Shown: positions 16,495-26,847 of the stretch, piece after piece
Layout of the letters: every line of letters starts with the position of its first letter
Position numbering within the stretch: position 1 is the first letter of the stretch
Assembly (NCBI RefSeq): GCF_004349355.1
Contig: NZ_SMFK01000004.1
Span: 128,608-192,607 of the forward strand
Source of the DNA: Flavobacterium cellulosilyticum
GTDB lineage: Bacteria > Bacteroidota > Bacteroidia > Flavobacteriales > Flavobacteriaceae
Length of the DNA stretch: 64,000 bases
Direction: 5' to 3'
Position numbers and translations under genes: made by a program
The notes under the pieces: model-generated
Database searches by the model: none
Told to the model about the DNA's origin: nothing
Seen by the model: the letters and a program-made list of their open reading frames with translations, nothing else

Positions 16495-18099
16495 CTAAAG
16501 TGTAATAATATCAAAATTAACTTCTAAAGGGTGAAGTTTATTAATTAAGTTAGGTATCAACTGTTCGCCATATTCTAAATAAAATTCTGAAAAATTGGCT
16601 TGTCTTTCCTGCAAACTTTTATTGGGAAACAATTCATTTTGTAAAATGGTTAAGCGTTCCAATTCTTCGGAATGTTTGCGTTTTTGTGCTTTTAATAATC
16701 GTTTTTCAAGTTGTTCTAATCCTTTTATTTGTTTTGCTTCTTGCGCTTTTACAGCTCCAGAAAATGAAGGATCTGTTTTTTGAGCTAAAGTATGTAAATA
16801 ATGAAACTGGTTTTTTAAAAAATCCTTTTGAATCGATAAGTCTATGGAATATTCGTCTAATAATTTTACTTTATTATTAATTAAATCATTTTGTTTGGAG
16901 AATAAATTAGCCCAAGACAATCCTAATTTATCTGCTTTTTTGGCTTGTTTTTCTGAAACCAATACAGCTGAATTTCTAAGCAATAGTATTGGGAAAGTAA
17001 CATTTACAGTGTCAAAAAATGATTTTAATTCCAGCCAATAAGCTAGTTCGCCACCTCCACCAATGTAACATAAATTAGGTAAAATTACTTCTTGGTACAA
17101 GGGACGCATAATCACATTTGGACTGAATTTTTCAGGATTCGTATCTAACAAGGATAGAATTTCAGTTTCAGCGTACTCGATAGTAGTGTTGTTTACTTTG
17201 TATGTACCGTTTTCAAAAATAATACGTTCCCGCAAATTATCTTCTAAGTAAAACAAATTGATTTCACGAGGATTGACTTGGATAGGGTATTCTTTTAAAT
17301 TTTCAATAGTTTTAGTTACTTCTTTATAGGAAGTTTGTGATAGTAATTCGTTCTTGATATAGGGTATAAATGTTGTTTTCAAATCATGATCATCAGCGTC
17401 AAGAATGACCAATCCCTGTTCGCTAAAAAGTTCGTTTGCCAAAAAGCGAGTAGCATCTGCTAAATTAGTGTGGTTTAAATAGGATTCTTGGAAAAGTTTT
17501 TTAATTGTATCTGCGTTTTTTCCAGAGCCTAAATCTTGTTGGTATAATTTAAAAAAATCTGCTAAACCTTCGGTTGATAATCGCCCAACGGGGCCCGAGC
17601 TTTCCTTATTCCAGCGAAATTTTCGACCTTTGAAAATAAAATAATTGATTTCTTCAAAATCGTGATCTTCGGTTGCCATCCAGTAAATGGGTACAAAATT
17701 AGATTCAGGATATTTTGATTTTAATTCCTTAGTTAAATTAATGGTCGAAATGATTTTGTATAAAAAATACAAAGGACCTGTAAACAAATTTAGTTGATGC
17801 CCTGTAGTTATTGTAAAAGTGTTCGAATCGTTAAGAAGATTAATATTGTTTAAAGTTTCAGTTGAAGTCTTTATTAACGAATATTGCTTTTCTAAAACCG
17901 TAACTAAAAGGGATCTTTTACTTTTTCCATTGTCATAGCCATTGAAATTGAGTTTTTTTTCTAAGATTTGATCGTCAAAGTTTTCAAGAGTCGGAAAGCG
18001 ATTATAAAGTAATCTCAAGTTTGATTTTTGGTCTAAATAATCATTCATCAAAGGAGTGAAATACCCAGAATTTTGATAGCTGATACAGTCGGTTGGCAT
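16495..18099 (-). CDS. bshC: Bacillithiol biosynthesis cysteine-adding enzyme BshC
   Basis: 534 residues, the usual BshC length. The N-terminal DCISYQNSGYFTPLMNDYL, the TGHQLNLFTGPLYFLYKI nucleotide-binding segment (about 97-115), WMATEDHDFEEIN and the C-terminal coiled coil are typical. BshC joins cysteine to glucosaminyl-malate in the last step of bacillithiol synthesis, so this organism probably uses bacillithiol as its low-molecular-weight thiol. bshA and bshB are not in the window. Confidence 0.95.
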   Translation of the reverse strand: MPTDCISYQNSGYFTPLMNDYLDQKSNLRLLYNRFPTLENFDDQILEKKLNFNGYDNGKSKRSLLVTVLEKQYSLIKTSTETLNNINLLNDSNTFTITTGHQLNLFTGPLYFLYKIISTINLTKELKSKYPESNFVPIYWMATEDHDFEEINYFIFKGRKFRWNKESSGPVGRLSTEGLADFFKLYQQDLGSGKNADTIKKLFQESYLNHTNLADATRFLANELFSEQGLVILDADDHDLKTTFIPYIKNELLSQTSYKEVTKTIENLKEYPIQVNPREINLFYLEDNLRERIIFENGTYKVNNTTIEYAETEILSLLDTNPEKFSPNVIMRPLYQEVILPNLCYIGGGGELAYWLELKSFFDTVNVTFPILLLRNSAVLVSEKQAKKADKLGLSWANLFSKQNDLINNKVKLLDEYSIDLSIQKDFLKNQFHYLHTLAQKTDPSFSGAVKAQEAKQIKGLEQLEKRLLKAQKRKHSEELERLTILQNELFPNKSLQERQANFSEFYLEYGEQLIPNLINKLHPLEVNFDIITL

Positions 18100-18203
18100 A
18101 TTGAAGTTTATTTGATGCTAAATTACTAAAAAAATATTGGAACTAATTATTTGTTAGTTTGGAAAAAACGCCTCATTTTTATCGAATAATTTAATTGTTT
18201 GTA

Positions 18204-19487
18204 ATGATAGATAATTCGCATCCTAGAAAAGTGAATTCTTTAAGACACGTTCTTTTTGGAAGCTTAATTGGCACAACCATTGAGTTTTTTGATTTTTATA
18301 TTTATGCCAATGCTGCCGTGTTAGTGTTTCCGCAATTGTTTTTTCCGGGTTCAGATCCAACCACTTCAGTAATAGAATCCTTGGCAACTTTTTCGATTGC
18401 CTTTTTTGCCAGACCTATTGGTTCGGCCATTTTTGGCCATTTTGGAGATAAAATTGGCCGAAAAGCTACTCTCGTTGCCGCCTTGTTGACGATGGGAATT
18501 TCAACGGTTTGTATCGGATTATTGCCCACTTATCAGAGTATTGGTATTGTTGCTCCTTTGTTATTAATGTTGTGTCGGTTTGGTCAAGGTCTCGGTTTGG
18601 GAGGCGAATGGGGTGGTGCTGTTTTATTGGCTATCGAGAATGCACCTCCCGGTAAACGCGCGTGGTATGGCATGTTCCCACAATTAGGAGCGCCAATAGG
18701 GTTGCTACTTTCAGGAGGAACCTTTTTGCTTTTAAGTGATATCTTGACTAATGAACAATTTTTTGATTACGGTTGGAGAATTCCTTTTATTGCGAGTTCT
18801 TTATTGGTTGGAGTTGGTTTTTATATTCGGTTAAAAATCACCGAAACGCCTTCGTTTGTCAATGCCAAAGAAACAAAAAAAGAAGTAAAAGTACCCTTAT
18901 TTTCTATTTTAAAATCTTATAAATGGGAATTGATTTTTGGAACTTTTGCTGCAGTAGCTACCTTTGTAACTTTCTATTTAATGACCGTATTTAGTTTGAG
19001 TTGGGCAACAACACATCTTGGGTTTAGCCGTCGCGATTTTTTAATTATTGAACTTTTTGCTATTTTGTTTTTTGTAATAGGAATTCCACTTTCGGCAGTT
19101 TTGGCGGATCGTTTTGGCCGAAGATTGATTTTGTTACTTGTTTCAGTAGCTATTGGTTTGTTTGGACTCAGTTTTTCTTATTTTTTGGATTCTGGAAGCA
19201 CTTTTTTAATCACTTTTTTTATCTGTTTGGGAATGGGATTAATGGGATTGACTTATGGACCTTTGGGTACATTTTTATCCGAATTATTCCCAACCGAAGT
19301 ACGTTATTCTGGAGCTTCATTAACTTTTAATTTGGCAGGAATTCTAGGTGCTTCTTTTGCTCCTTTGATCGCCATTTGGTTGGCTACAAGTTATGGAATT
19401 GGTTATGTAGGTTACTATTTATCAGCGGCAGCTGTGATTACTTTTGTAGCGTTATTGGCTATTCGAAAAAGTGAGCATAAGTTTTGA
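18204..19487 (+). CDS. MFS transporter, metabolite:H+ symporter (MHS) family
   Basis: 427 residues from the ATG at 18204. An upstream in-frame TTG at 18195 is less likely. There are twelve predicted membrane helices. The MHS-type loop motif is GHFGDKIGRK (about residues 74-83), the second-helix signature IGTTIEFFDFYIY, and LCRFGQGLGLGGEWGGA matches the ProP/ShiA/KgtP branch. Substrates in this branch include proline/betaine, shikimate and dicarboxylates, and none can be assigned here. It is followed after 70 bp by the radical SAM gene on the same strand. Confidence 0.9.
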   Translation: MIDNSHPRKVNSLRHVLFGSLIGTTIEFFDFYIYANAAVLVFPQLFFPGSDPTTSVIESLATFSIAFFARPIGSAIFGHFGDKIGRKATLVAALLTMGISTVCIGLLPTYQSIGIVAPLLLMLCRFGQGLGLGGEWGGAVLLAIENAPPGKRAWYGMFPQLGAPIGLLLSGGTFLLLSDILTNEQFFDYGWRIPFIASSLLVGVGFYIRLKITETPSFVNAKETKKEVKVPLFSILKSYKWELIFGTFAAVATFVTFYLMTVFSLSWATTHLGFSRRDFLIIELFAILFFVIGIPLSAVLADRFGRRLILLLVSVAIGLFGLSFSYFLDSGSTFLITFFICLGMGLMGLTYGPLGTFLSELFPTEVRYSGASLTFNLAGILGASFAPLIAIWLATSYGIGYVGYYLSAAAVITFVALLAIRKSEHKF

Positions 19488-19534
19488 TTCTATTCTTTTT
19501 AATTAATAAAAGGCTAAAAGTAGTTTTTTGAGCC

Positions 19535-19542
19535 TATTTTTG
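19535..19542 (+). promoter_or_regulatory. -7 box upstream of the radical SAM gene
   Basis: TATTTTTG fits TAnnTTTG and lies 16 bp before the TTG at 19558, arguing that translation begins there rather than at the TTG at 19528. No good -33 TTTG is visible at the usual spacing. Confidence 0.4.
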
Positions 19543-19557
19543 CATAAAACAATTCAT

Positions 19558-21753
19558 TTGAAAACCCAAGTATTTCTCATCACGCCACCTTTTACCCAGC
19601 TGAATACGCCGTATCCAGCAACCGCTTATATCAAAGGGTTTTTGAACACCAAAAATATTTCGGCAACTCAAGCCGATTTAGGTATCGAAGTGATTTTGAA
19701 ATTGTTTTCAAAAGAAGGTTTAATCAATTTATTTCAGTCCAACAACCAACAACCAACAACCGACAACTGTAAACGAATTCTTGCTCTCCAAGAAGAATAC
19801 ATTAAAACCATCGATTCGGTAATTGCTTTTTTGCAAGGAAAAAATCCCACATTGGCACTTCAAATTTGTCAAGAAGATTACTTGCCAGAAGCTTCTCGTT
19901 TCATACAACTCGAAGAACTGGATTGGGCTTTTGGAAGTATGGGGACGCAGGACAAAGCTAAACATTTGGCGACTTTGTACCTCGAAGATATTTCGGATTT
20001 TATTGTCGAATGTGTCGATGCTAATTTCGGTTTCAGCCGCTATGCGGAACGTTTGGGACGTAGTGCGAATTCGTTTGACGAATTGTACGTAGCTTTACAA
20101 CAGGAACCAACTTATATAGACGCTGTTTTATTTTCGCTTTTGAAAGGAAGAATCGGAACAATTCAACCCGAATTATTTTTGATTTCAGTTCCTTTTCCAG
20201 GGAATTTGTATGCGGCTTTTCGTTGCGCGCAGTGGGTTAAACAGCATCATCCAACTATCAAAATTGCAATGGGGGGAGGTTTTCCCAACACCGAATTGCG
20301 GTCGCTTTCCGATCCACGTGTTTTTGAGTTTTTCGATTATATTACTTTAGACGATGGAGAGTTACCAGTAGAATTACTTATAGATGTTGTCGCTTCTAAC
20401 GCGGTCAAAAAACCCTTTGAATTTAAAAGAACATTTCTTCTCGAAAATGGAGAAGTCGTTTACAAAAACAATTCTACTCGAAGTGATTACAAACAATCCG
20501 AAGTGGGTACTCCTGATTATTCTGATTTGTTATTGGATAAATATATTTCAGTTATCGAAATTGTGAATCCAATGCACCGCATGTGGAGCGACGGACGTTG
20601 GAATAAATTGACCATGGCACACGGTTGTTATTGGGGAAAATGTACATTTTGCGATATTTCACTAGATTATATCAAGATTTACGAACCCATTGCTGCCAAT
20701 TTATTGTGCGATCGAATGGAGGAAATGATAGCGCAAACGGGACAAAATGGTTTTCATTATGTAGATGAAGCCGCGCCACCCGCTTTGATGCGCGCTTTAG
20801 CACTCGAGATACTTAGGCGGAAATTATCAGTTACGTGGTGGACGAACATTCGATTCGAAAAAAGTTTCTCAGCCGATTTGTGTTTGTTGCTAAAAGCTTC
20901 GGGTTGCATCGCTGTTTCTGGTGGTCTTGAGGTAGCATCGGACAGATTATTGCAATTAATTGATAAAGGCGTAACGGTAGAACAAGTGGCAAAAGTCACT
21001 CGGAATTTCACCGAAGCCGGAATTATGGTACATTCCTATTTGATGTACGGATATCCTACGCAAACTATTCAAGAAACAGTAGATAGTTTGGAAATGGTGC
21101 GTCAATTGTTTGAAGTTGGTGTTTTGCAATCTGGTTTTTGGCATCAATTTGCAATGACAGCTCACAGTCCCGTGGGGATGTTTCCAGAGAAATTTGGAGC
21201 CATAAAAGAAACCGAAATCATTGGAACTTTTGCTAATAATGATATTAATTTTACCGATAAAACGGGAATTGATCACGATAAATTTAGTTTCGGTCTAAAA
21301 AAATCCCTCTTTAATTTTATGCATGGTATCTGTTTTGATTATGAATTACAAGAATGGTTTGACTTTAAAATTCCTAAAACAAAAATACATCCCGACTATA
21401 TTTCCAACGCTCTAAATGAAGAGGCAGATTTTAATATAAAACCAACAGCAAAAATAGTTTGGTTAGGAGGGAAACCTTTGGCGGAAGCCTTTACTAAATC
21501 TAAAAAAGGAAATTCGTGGCAAATGTTGAGCTTGACTTTTCATGATAAGAAAGAAAGTTTCACAATTCAATCTGGAGAAAAAGAAGGAGAATGGTTAGCT
21601 GAAACTCTCGGTAAAATAGCTGTTTCATCAGAAAAAGTCTATAGTTTTCAAGAAATAAAATCTGATTTTGAAACTCATTTTGAAGATTTTGAATTGTTTT
21701 GGTATTCAAAACCTGTGAATACTTTGAGGGAATTTGGCTTATTGGTTTTATAA
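19558..21753 (+). CDS. B12-binding-domain radical SAM protein
   Basis: 731 residues from TTG at 19558, which opens KTQVFLITPPFTQLNTPYPA; an earlier TTG at 19528 adds 10 residues. The N-terminal half resembles a cobalamin-binding Rossmann domain (LFLISVPFPGNLYAAFRCAQ, then MGGGFPNTELR). The radical SAM cluster motif is HGCYWGKCTFCD, spaced CX4CX2C rather than the classical CX3CX2C. GGLEVASDRLLQLIDKGVT and HSYLMYGYPTQT follow the TIM barrel. Related COG1032 proteins include methyltransferases and cyclases, and the substrate is unknown. Bases 19741-19769 are a CAACAAC-type repeat translated as NNQQPTTDN. Local GC content looks higher than in the neighbours. Confidence 0.88.
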   Translation: MKTQVFLITPPFTQLNTPYPATAYIKGFLNTKNISATQADLGIEVILKLFSKEGLINLFQSNNQQPTTDNCKRILALQEEYIKTIDSVIAFLQGKNPTLALQICQEDYLPEASRFIQLEELDWAFGSMGTQDKAKHLATLYLEDISDFIVECVDANFGFSRYAERLGRSANSFDELYVALQQEPTYIDAVLFSLLKGRIGTIQPELFLISVPFPGNLYAAFRCAQWVKQHHPTIKIAMGGGFPNTELRSLSDPRVFEFFDYITLDDGELPVELLIDVVASNAVKKPFEFKRTFLLENGEVVYKNNSTRSDYKQSEVGTPDYSDLLLDKYISVIEIVNPMHRMWSDGRWNKLTMAHGCYWGKCTFCDISLDYIKIYEPIAANLLCDRMEEMIAQTGQNGFHYVDEAAPPALMRALALEILRRKLSVTWWTNIRFEKSFSADLCLLLKASGCIAVSGGLEVASDRLLQLIDKGVTVEQVAKVTRNFTEAGIMVHSYLMYGYPTQTIQETVDSLEMVRQLFEVGVLQSGFWHQFAMTAHSPVGMFPEKFGAIKETEIIGTFANNDINFTDKTGIDHDKFSFGLKKSLFNFMHGICFDYELQEWFDFKIPKTKIHPDYISNALNEEADFNIKPTAKIVWLGGKPLAEAFTKSKKGNSWQMLSLTFHDKKESFTIQSGEKEGEWLAETLGKIAVSSEKVYSFQEIKSDFETHFEDFELFWYSKPVNTLREFGLLVL

Positions 21754-21851
21754 TCAATTTTAAAATGTAAATCAATTTTCAGACATAATAATTAGGCATA
21801 TAGTATTTAATCAAAATTTTATAGTTATTTTTAGCTATAAAATTTACTACT

Positions 21852-22337
21852 ATGACTGCGAATTTTAAAGTAAAAGTGAATGGTGCTTTTGAGTTTGATT
21901 TCAATAAGGATAGTGTCTCACAATTAGATGCAGTGCCTATTGAAATAAATCAATTTCATGTTCTCCATCAAAATCTCCCTTATAAAGCTGAAATAGTCGT
22001 TTCAGACTTTAATCAAAAAAAATATACAATAAAGGTAAATAGCAGCATCTATCATGTTGTGATTTCAGATCCTCTTGATCAATTAATAAAAGAGATGGGT
22101 TTTGAAACTGGATTGGCAAAGCAGATCAATGACATAAAGGCACCAATGCCTGGATTAATTCTTGAAATCAACGTGATTATTGGCCAAACAGTTAAAGAAA
22201 ATGATCCTCTTTTGATTCTAACTGCAATGAAAATGGAAAATAGTTACCATTCTCCGCGTGATGGAATAATAAAATCTATCGCGGTAAATGTTGGAGATTC
22301 TGTCATAAAAGGAGATTTATTAATTGAATTTGAATAG
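21852..22337 (+). CDS. Biotin carboxyl carrier subunit of an acyl-CoA carboxylase
   Basis: 161 residues. The last 75 form a biotinyl domain with the biotinylation motif AMKMEN and the hairpin APMPGLI. The N-terminal half is a poorly conserved linker seen in Bacteroidota carriers. Biotin is attached to the Lys between the two Met residues. First gene of a three-gene operon, it ends 4 bp before the biotin carboxylase ATG. With the two following subunits it probably carboxylates propionyl- or acetyl-CoA. Confidence 0.93.
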   Translation: MTANFKVKVNGAFEFDFNKDSVSQLDAVPIEINQFHVLHQNLPYKAEIVVSDFNQKKYTIKVNSSIYHVVISDPLDQLIKEMGFETGLAKQINDIKAPMPGLILEINVIIGQTVKENDPLLILTAMKMENSYHSPRDGIIKSIAVNVGDSVIKGDLLIEFE

Positions 22338-22341
22338 TTGT

Positions 22342-23784
22342 ATGCAAAAAATATTAGTTGCCAATAGAGGAGAAATTGCCATTAGAGTAATGAAAACTGC
22401 CCAGAAAATGGGAATTAAAACCGTTGCAATTTATTCGACTGCCGATAGAAATGCGCCTCATGTAAAATTTGCCGACGAAGCTGTTTGGATAGGTGAATCT
22501 CCATCCAATCAATCGTATTTATTGGGAAATAAAATTATTGAAGTTGCCAAAGCCTTAAACGTGGATGCTATTCATCCCGGTTATGGTTTTTTAAGTGAAA
22601 ATGCTAAATTTGCTGAAGAAGTAGAAAAAAACAACATCATTTTTATAGGCCCAAAATCGAAAGCCATACGAATTATGGGGAGTAAACTTGCCGCTAAAAA
22701 TGCAGTTTTGAAATACAATATTCCTATGGTTCCTGGTGTAGATCATGCTATTCAGGATATTGAGGAAGCCAAGGAAACGGCTAAATCTATAGGATTTCCT
22801 ATATTAATAAAAGCCTCGGCAGGTGGTGGTGGAAAAGGAATGCGAGTTGTTGAAAAAGAAAGTGATTTCGAATCCCAATTGGATCGAGCTATCAGTGAAG
22901 CTATGGCAGCCTTTGGCGATGGTTCTGTTTTTATAGAGAAATATATTGCGTCATCAAGGCATATCGAAATTCAAATAATGGCTGACTCTCACGGTACCGT
23001 TTTGTATTTGTTAGAAAGGGAATGCAGTATCCAAAGGCGTCATCAAAAAGTTATTGAAGAAGCTCCTTCATTAATAGTTACTCCAGAAATCAGAAAAAAA
23101 ATGGGTGAAGCCGCTGTTTTAGTTGCCAAATCATGTGATTACCTTGGAGCTGGAACGGTCGAGTTTTTGTACGATGAAAATAATAATTTTTATTTTTTAG
23201 AAATGAATACTCGATTACAGGTCGAATATCCCGTAACGGAATTGATTACAGGTTTAGACTTAGTCGAAATGCAAATTCGAGTAGCAAGAGGTGAAGCATT
23301 AACTACTAGACAAGAAGATATACAAATAAATGGACATGCAATCGAATTGCGTGTTTATGCTGAAGATACTGTGAATGATTTTTTGCCAAGTGTAGGACAT
23401 TTAGATGTCTATCAATTGCCAGTTGGAGAAGGTATTCGTGTTGATAATGGTTTTGAGCAAGGGATGGATATACCAATTTATTATGACCCAATGTTGTCTA
23501 AATTAATCGCATACGGTACAACAAGGGATGAAGCTATTGCAATCATGATAGAAGCCATTGAGAATTTTAAGATAGAAGGAGTTGAAACCACCTTAGGTTT
23601 TGGAAAATTTGTTTTTGAACATGAGGCTTTCCGTTCTGGTAAATTTGATACCAATTTTGTAAAAAAACACTATTCACCAGAAATAGTAAAAGTTCAAAAG
23701 ACTAAAGAAGCTGAAATTGCTGCTCTTTTGGCCTTAAATCAGTATTTTGAAGATCAAAAAATTTTACGTTTACCAATACAATAA
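22342..23784 (+). CDS. Biotin carboxylase subunit
   Basis: 480 residues from the ATG at 22342, which opens MQKILVANRGEIAIRVM; the TTG at 22324 overlaps the upstream gene and is less likely. It is an ATP-grasp enzyme with HPGYGFLSENA, the glycine-rich loop KASAGGGGKGMR, and the late motifs EMNTRLQVEYPVTE and VYAEDTVNDFLPSVG. It carboxylates the carrier-bound biotin using ATP and bicarbonate. It is the middle gene of the operon, 3 bp before the carboxyltransferase gene. Confidence 0.96.
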   Translation: MQKILVANRGEIAIRVMKTAQKMGIKTVAIYSTADRNAPHVKFADEAVWIGESPSNQSYLLGNKIIEVAKALNVDAIHPGYGFLSENAKFAEEVEKNNIIFIGPKSKAIRIMGSKLAAKNAVLKYNIPMVPGVDHAIQDIEEAKETAKSIGFPILIKASAGGGGKGMRVVEKESDFESQLDRAISEAMAAFGDGSVFIEKYIASSRHIEIQIMADSHGTVLYLLERECSIQRRHQKVIEEAPSLIVTPEIRKKMGEAAVLVAKSCDYLGAGTVEFLYDENNNFYFLEMNTRLQVEYPVTELITGLDLVEMQIRVARGEALTTRQEDIQINGHAIELRVYAEDTVNDFLPSVGHLDVYQLPVGEGIRVDNGFEQGMDIPIYYDPMLSKLIAYGTTRDEAIAIMIEAIENFKIEGVETTLGFGKFVFEHEAFRSGKFDTNFVKKHYSPEIVKVQKTKEAEIAALLALNQYFEDQKILRLPIQ

Positions 23785-23787
23785 GTT

Positions 23788-25329
23788 ATGGAGGATAAAA
23801 TAAATTTATTAAACGAAAAAAAAGCTTTGGCACTTTTGGGCGGAGGTGCAAAAAGAATCGAAAAACAACACCATAAGAAGAAATTAACAGCAAGAGAGCG
23901 CATTAATTATTTAATGGATGAAGGTTCTTTTGAAGAAATCGGGATGTTGGTCACGCATCGTACGTCTGATTTTGGAATGGAAAAAGAAATCTATTTTGGT
24001 GATGGTGTAATTACAGGTTATGGTACTATAAACGGTAGATTAGTCTACATTTTTGCTCAAGATTTTACGGTTTTTGGAGGCGCTTTATCTGAAACGCATG
24101 CTGAAAAAATCTGCAAAGTAATGGAAATGGCTGTTAAAATGGGAGCTCCAATGATTGGACTCAATGATTCTGGTGGTGCCCGAATTCAGGAAGGTGTTCG
24201 TTCTTTGGGAGGGTATGCGGATATTTTTTACAGAAATGTTCAGGCAAGTGGTGTGATTCCGCAAATCTCAGCTATAATGGGACCATGTGCTGGTGGAGCT
24301 GTTTATTCACCTGCAATGACTGATTTTACTATGATGGTAGAAGGTAGTAGTTATATGTTCGTAACAGGACCCAATGTAGTTAAAACTGTAACCAATGAAA
24401 CCGTTACATCAGAAGAATTGGGTGGTGCTGAAGCGCATTCCACTAAATCTGGTGTGGCTCATATTACTTCTGTAAACGATGTCGAATGTTTAGAAGATTT
24501 AAAACGTTTGTTAGGCTATTTGCCACAAAGCAATAAGGAAATTCCACTATCATTGCCTTATGTTTTAGGTGAGGAGATTAGAATGAAATTAGCAACCATA
24601 ATCCCTGAAAATGCGAATAAACCGTATGATATGCATGATGTTATTTCAGGAATTATTGACGAAGATTCTTTTTTTGAAATTCATAAGAATTATGCTGAAA
24701 ATATTATAGTTGGATTTGCAAGATTGGCTGGAAGAAGTATTGGGGTAATTGCTAATCAGCCACTCTATTTAGCAGGCGTATTGGATGTGAAAAGTTCCAA
24801 AAAAGCAGCACGATTCACCCGTTTTTGTGATTGTTTCAATATACCATTATTGGTTTTGGTAGATGTTCCGGGTTTTTTGCCAGGAACTGATCAAGAATGG
24901 GAAGGAATCATTGTTCACGGAGCAAAATTATTATATGCTTTAAGTGAAGCAACTGTGCCAAGAATTACGGTCATTACTAGAAAAGCGTATGGAGGAGCCT
25001 ATGATGTAATGAATTCTAAACACATTGGTGCGGATTTAAATTATGCTTGGCCTACAGCTGAAATTGCCGTGATGGGAGCAAAAGGGGCCTCAGAAATCAT
25101 CTTTAAAAAAGAAATCAGTGAGGCCGAAGATCCTGCAGCCAAGCTCTTAGAAAAAGAAACTGAATATGCTGATTTGTTTGCCAATCCCTACAATGCAACC
25201 CAACGTGGATTTATTGATGAAGTAATTTTACCGCAAGACACGCGCAGAAAACTAATAAAAGGATTCCGTATGCTTGAAAATAAAGTGAGTGTAACTCCTA
25301 TTCGAAAACATGGCAATATTCCTTTATAG
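23788..25329 (+). CDS. Acyl-CoA carboxylase beta (carboxyltransferase) subunit
   Basis: 513 residues, a fused carboxyltransferase of the propionyl-CoA carboxylase/methylmalonyl-CoA decarboxylase family. The first half has [30 protein letters not shown] and [16 protein letters not shown]. The second half has [17 protein letters not shown] and [15 protein letters not shown]. It moves CO2 from biotin to the acyl-CoA. The operon order carrier, carboxylase, transferase supports a complete soluble enzyme. Propionyl-CoA is the most likely substrate by family, but acetyl-CoA cannot be excluded. Confidence 0.95.
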   Translation: MEDKINLLNEKKALALLGGGAKRIEKQHHKKKLTARERINYLMDEGSFEEIGMLVTHRTSDFGMEKEIYFGDGVITGYGTINGRLVYIFAQDFTVFGGALSETHAEKICKVMEMAVKMGAPMIGLNDSGGARIQEGVRSLGGYADIFYRNVQASGVIPQISAIMGPCAGGAVYSPAMTDFTMMVEGSSYMFVTGPNVVKTVTNETVTSEELGGAEAHSTKSGVAHITSVNDVECLEDLKRLLGYLPQSNKEIPLSLPYVLGEEIRMKLATIIPENANKPYDMHDVISGIIDEDSFFEIHKNYAENIIVGFARLAGRSIGVIANQPLYLAGVLDVKSSKKAARFTRFCDCFNIPLLVLVDVPGFLPGTDQEWEGIIVHGAKLLYALSEATVPRITVITRKAYGGAYDVMNSKHIGADLNYAWPTAEIAVMGAKGASEIIFKKEISEAEDPAAKLLEKETEYADLFANPYNATQRGFIDEVILPQDTRRKLIKGFRMLENKVSVTPIRKHGNIPL

Positions 25330-25367
25330 ACGATTCTATAAGGGGTTTAATAAAAAAATCTAATTAA

Positions 25368-25817
25368 TTATTTTATAAGATAGTCAAAAGTATAGGATAG
25401 TTTATCTCTTTCGAAGCCCATTTTAAGATATAAAGATTGCGCAATTATATTGTTTTTTGCAGTTCGTAATCGAACTAAATCAACTCCAAGTTCCTTTGCC
25501 AATTTAAATGATTGAAGAATTAATTTTTCTCCAACTCCACTTTTACGAATGGAGGAATCTACATATAAATCATTTAGAATAATCATTTTATTTAGTAAAA
25601 GAGAAGAAAAGGTGATGTAAATTAAAGTAAATCCAATTGCTTTGTCTTTTATTTTTTCGTCAAAAGCGATATAAATTATAGCTTCGTTGTTTTCGATTCT
25701 TTCTTTTAAAAATAATTTCTGTTTTTCAATATTGGATGGTCTTTTGTAAAAAACGAGGTATTTATCAAATAATAATGTCAATTGATCCAAGTCTTGTAGT
25801 GTAGCTTTTCTTATCAT
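25368..25817 (-). CDS. GNAT family N-acetyltransferase
   Basis: 149 residues. The acetyl-CoA pyrophosphate loop is SIRKSGVGEKLI (Q/RxxGxG/A type, about residues 93-104). It is preceded by the LNDLYVDSS strand and followed by RLRTAKNNIIAQSLYLKMGF, the classical C-terminal GNAT motif. The acceptor substrate is unknown. It lies alone on the minus strand, convergent with the carboxylase operon. Confidence 0.9.
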   Translation of the reverse strand: MIRKATLQDLDQLTLLFDKYLVFYKRPSNIEKQKLFLKERIENNEAIIYIAFDEKIKDKAIGFTLIYITFSSLLLNKMIILNDLYVDSSIRKSGVGEKLILQSFKLAKELGVDLVRLRTAKNNIIAQSLYLKMGFERDKLSYTFDYLIK

Positions 25818-26139
25818 ATATTTAATTATTTGAAAGTTAAAGTAATAGCGTTTGGTTTAGTATTTTGTATTTTAAATATTTGTTGTATTTGTTAAATATA
25901 TAAAAAATCTTTTTTTAAATTCTTTATTTTTAAATTTATTTTTACATAAAACCTACTTTTCGATTCTAATTTGGCAGTGTATTACCGTTTTAAATTAGAA
26001 TTTACCGTAATATGTAGTCGTTTTTCTGTTTATCTTCAATTTGAAAAGTTACTTGGCGATATATTGCTGTAGTTTTCTTTTTAGAAATAGAATAAATAAA
26101 TATTTTAATAGAGTAAGTTCCCATTTAAAATGAAGTTGT
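25818..26139. other. AT-rich intergenic region, no gene seen
   Basis: 322 bp between the GNAT gene and the first carbonic anhydrase. It is strongly AT-rich with stop codons in every frame. It presumably holds the GNAT promoter and the 3' end of the SulP-carbonic anhydrase transcript. I see no clear hairpin terminator. Confidence 0.5.
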
Positions 26140-26775
26140 TTAAAACTTTAATTGATAGACTTTATCAAGTTCTTTATTTGAACTAATGTTAACTTTTAAA
26201 TCGGTTACAAACCCAGAGTTTAGTCCATAAATCCAGCCGTGCAAAGAGACGTCTTGACCGTTTCTCCATGCAGCTTGCACAATCGAAGTTTTTGCGAGAT
26301 CAAAAACCTGTTCCTTAACATTAAGTTCTACAAATGTATTGAATCGTGTAGTTTCATCTATAATGGAGTCTAGGTAAGTATGGTGTAATCGATAGACATC
26401 CTTTATGTGTCTAATCCAGTTGTCTATAATACCAATAGAATCGTTTTGCATTGCTGCTTTCACGCCTCCACAACCATAATGGCCGCAAACTATAACATGT
26501 TTTACCTTTAATACATTCACAGCATAATCTAACACACTTAGCATATTCATATCTGAATGTACCACCATATTTGCAATATTTCTATGTACAAAAACTTCTC
26601 CTGGTTTTGTGCCAATAATTTCGTTTGCAGGTACTCGGCTATCAGAACAACCAATCCATAATAAGGGTGGTGTTTGACCTTTTGCTAAATCTTCGAAATA
26701 ATTAGGATCTTTGCTTAATGATTCTTCTACCCATTTTTTATTATTGTCTAGTATTTTTTTATAAAAATCGCTCAT
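26140..26775 (-). CDS. Beta-class carbonic anhydrase (copy 1)
   Basis: 211 residues. The zinc ligands are Cys43 (IGCSDSRVP), His99 and Cys102 (CGHYGCGGV), with Asp45 and Arg47 forming the catalytic dyad. It interconverts CO2 and bicarbonate in the cytoplasm. It lies 72 bp downstream of the SulP transporter on the same strand, a pairing also known as gene fusions in other bacteria and taken to mark bicarbonate uptake. By manual count it is about 82% identical to the second copy at 30640. Confidence 0.96.
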   Translation of the reverse strand: MSDFYKKILDNNKKWVEESLSKDPNYFEDLAKGQTPPLLWIGCSDSRVPANEIIGTKPGEVFVHRNIANMVVHSDMNMLSVLDYAVNVLKVKHVIVCGHYGCGGVKAAMQNDSIGIIDNWIRHIKDVYRLHHTYLDSIIDETTRFNTFVELNVKEQVFDLAKTSIVQAAWRNGQDVSLHGWIYGLNSGFVTDLKVNISSNKELDKVYQLKF

Positions 26776-26847
26776 CTTTTTTTTTAGTGTTAAAATAATT
26801 TTATTTGATCTCGATCAAAAAATTGAGATATCTCAATTTGAAACTTG

